35,648 nucleotides of DNA from an uncultured Caulobacteraceae bacterium (GTDB taxonomy: Bacteria; Pseudomonadota; Alphaproteobacteria; Caulobacterales; Caulobacteraceae): contig CAIYVC010000100.1 in assembly GCA_903929535.1 (NCBI GenBank), positions 1 to 35,648 on the forward strand, in the 5' to 3' direction. The position numbers and the translations under genes are program-made. How positions within the stretch are numbered: position 1 is the first letter of the stretch; each line of letters begins with the position of its first letter. Shown here piece by piece: positions 35,094 to 35,648 of the stretch. The notes under the pieces are model-generated. The model was not told the DNA's origin and did not search any database. It worked only from the letters and a program-made list of their open reading frames with translations.

Positions 35094-35648
35094 CTAGAGC
35101 TGCGCCAGGCGGCCGCCGTCCACGGGCAGGGCCGCGCCGGTGATGAAGGCGGCGTCGGCGGAGGCCAGGAAGGCCACGGCGGCGGCGATGTTCTCGGGCT
35201 TGCCCACGTCCTTGGGATCGAGCTTCTCGGCGCCCGATTTCAGGTTGGGGTTGCTCCACAGCATGGGGGTATCGATGGCGCCGGGCAGCACGGCGTTGGC
35301 GCGGATGCCCTTGGCCTTGCCCTCGATGGCGGTGGAGCGGGTCAGCGACAGCAGCGCCGCCTTGGACGCCGCGTAGGGCGCTACATTGGGCGTGGTCATC
35401 ACCGCATGGACGCTGGCGATGTTCACGATCGCGCCGCCCGGCGGCATGTGCAGCAGCGCCTGGCGGGTGAAGTGGGCCGCGCCCATCACATCGACGCTCA
35501 GCACCTTCAGCCAGTCGGCGTGGTCGAAGTCCTCCAGAGCCTTGAAGGTCATCAGCCCGGCGTTGTTGACCACCACATTCAGCTCGCCGAAGCGAGCCAT
35601 GGCGGTGTGGACCGCCGCCTGCACGGCGGCTTCGTCCGATACGTCGCA
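35094..35648 (-). CDS. Short-chain dehydrogenase/reductase, N-terminus outside window
   Basis: The visible 184 residues are the C-terminal three quarters of a classical SDR. VVVNNAG is the structural motif after the cofactor domain, the active-site Ser is in VNIASVHAVM, and the catalytic Tyr and Lys are in YAASKAALL. PGAIDTPM and a C-terminal ITGAALPVDGGRLAQL complete it. The nucleotide-binding TGxxxGxG motif lies beyond the right edge. It uses NAD(P)H on an alcohol or ketone; the substrate is unknown. It is followed by the oxidase-like gene on the same strand. Confidence 0.9.
   Translation of the reverse strand, partial: CDVSDEAAVQAAVHTAMARFGELNVVVNNAGLMTFKALEDFDHADWLKVLSVDVMGAAHFTRQALLHMPPGGAIVNIASVHAVMTTPNVAPYAASKAALLSLTRSTAIEGKAKGIRANAVLPGAIDTPMLWSNPNLKSGAEKLDPKDVGKPENIAAAVAFLASADAAFITGAALPVDGGRLAQL

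Overview
The window is GC-rich DNA from an alphaproteobacterium, most likely Caulobacterales (Caulobacter, Phenylobacterium or a close relative). The best marker is a PopZ polar-organiser gene (24083-24607) immediately upstream of valS. The TonB-dependent receptor, the Tat-exported enzymes, the HWE-family kinase and the GTG/TTG starts fit the same order. I cannot assign genus or species.

Left part (1-11819): a cluster in which every enzyme-like product carries an export signal. It contains the end of a small exported protein of unknown function, a TonB-dependent receptor, a Tat-type carboxylesterase type B, a PQQ-type beta-propeller dehydrogenase, a divergent OmpR-type regulator/histidine kinase pair, a full-length paralogue of the truncated first gene, a DUF6152 protein and an exported amidohydrolase. 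The simplest reading is outer-membrane uptake of an ester- or amide-containing compound, followed by hydrolysis and oxidation in the periplasm, possibly sensed by the two-component pair. The substrate cannot be read from the sequence.

Middle (11820-23416): a cold-shock protein with a terminator, two small conserved-looking ORFs, a gene-poor stretch ending at tRNA-Asn(GTT) with an adjacent 13-bp inverted repeat, and an orphan minus-strand terminator that may end a small RNA. Next come a TPR/glycosyltransferase-like protein and a tightly overlapping xdhA-xdhB-xdhC xanthine dehydrogenase operon. An esterase on the opposite strand shares a CTAG double stop with xdhC. A 55-aa basic protein, a Tat-exported LVIVD-repeat beta-propeller and tRNA-Cys(GCA) follow.

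Right part (23417-35648): a shortened methyltransferase-like protein, popZ and valS; two overlapping small membrane-protein genes; and a convergent GH1-like/RmlD-like fusion protein that is divergent from a second TPR protein. An oxidoreductase-like Cys-rich protein follows, then an HWE sensor kinase behind a possible EcfG-type stress promoter. The window ends with a class II aldolase, a small oxidase-subunit-I-like membrane protein behind nested palindromes, and the C-terminal part of a short-chain dehydrogenase cut by the window edge.

I saw no insertion sequence, CRISPR array, prophage or rRNA. The best candidates for something undescribed are the all-exported catabolic cluster, the orphan terminator/sRNA candidate, the motif-less methyltransferase next to popZ, and the GH1-RmlD fusion.
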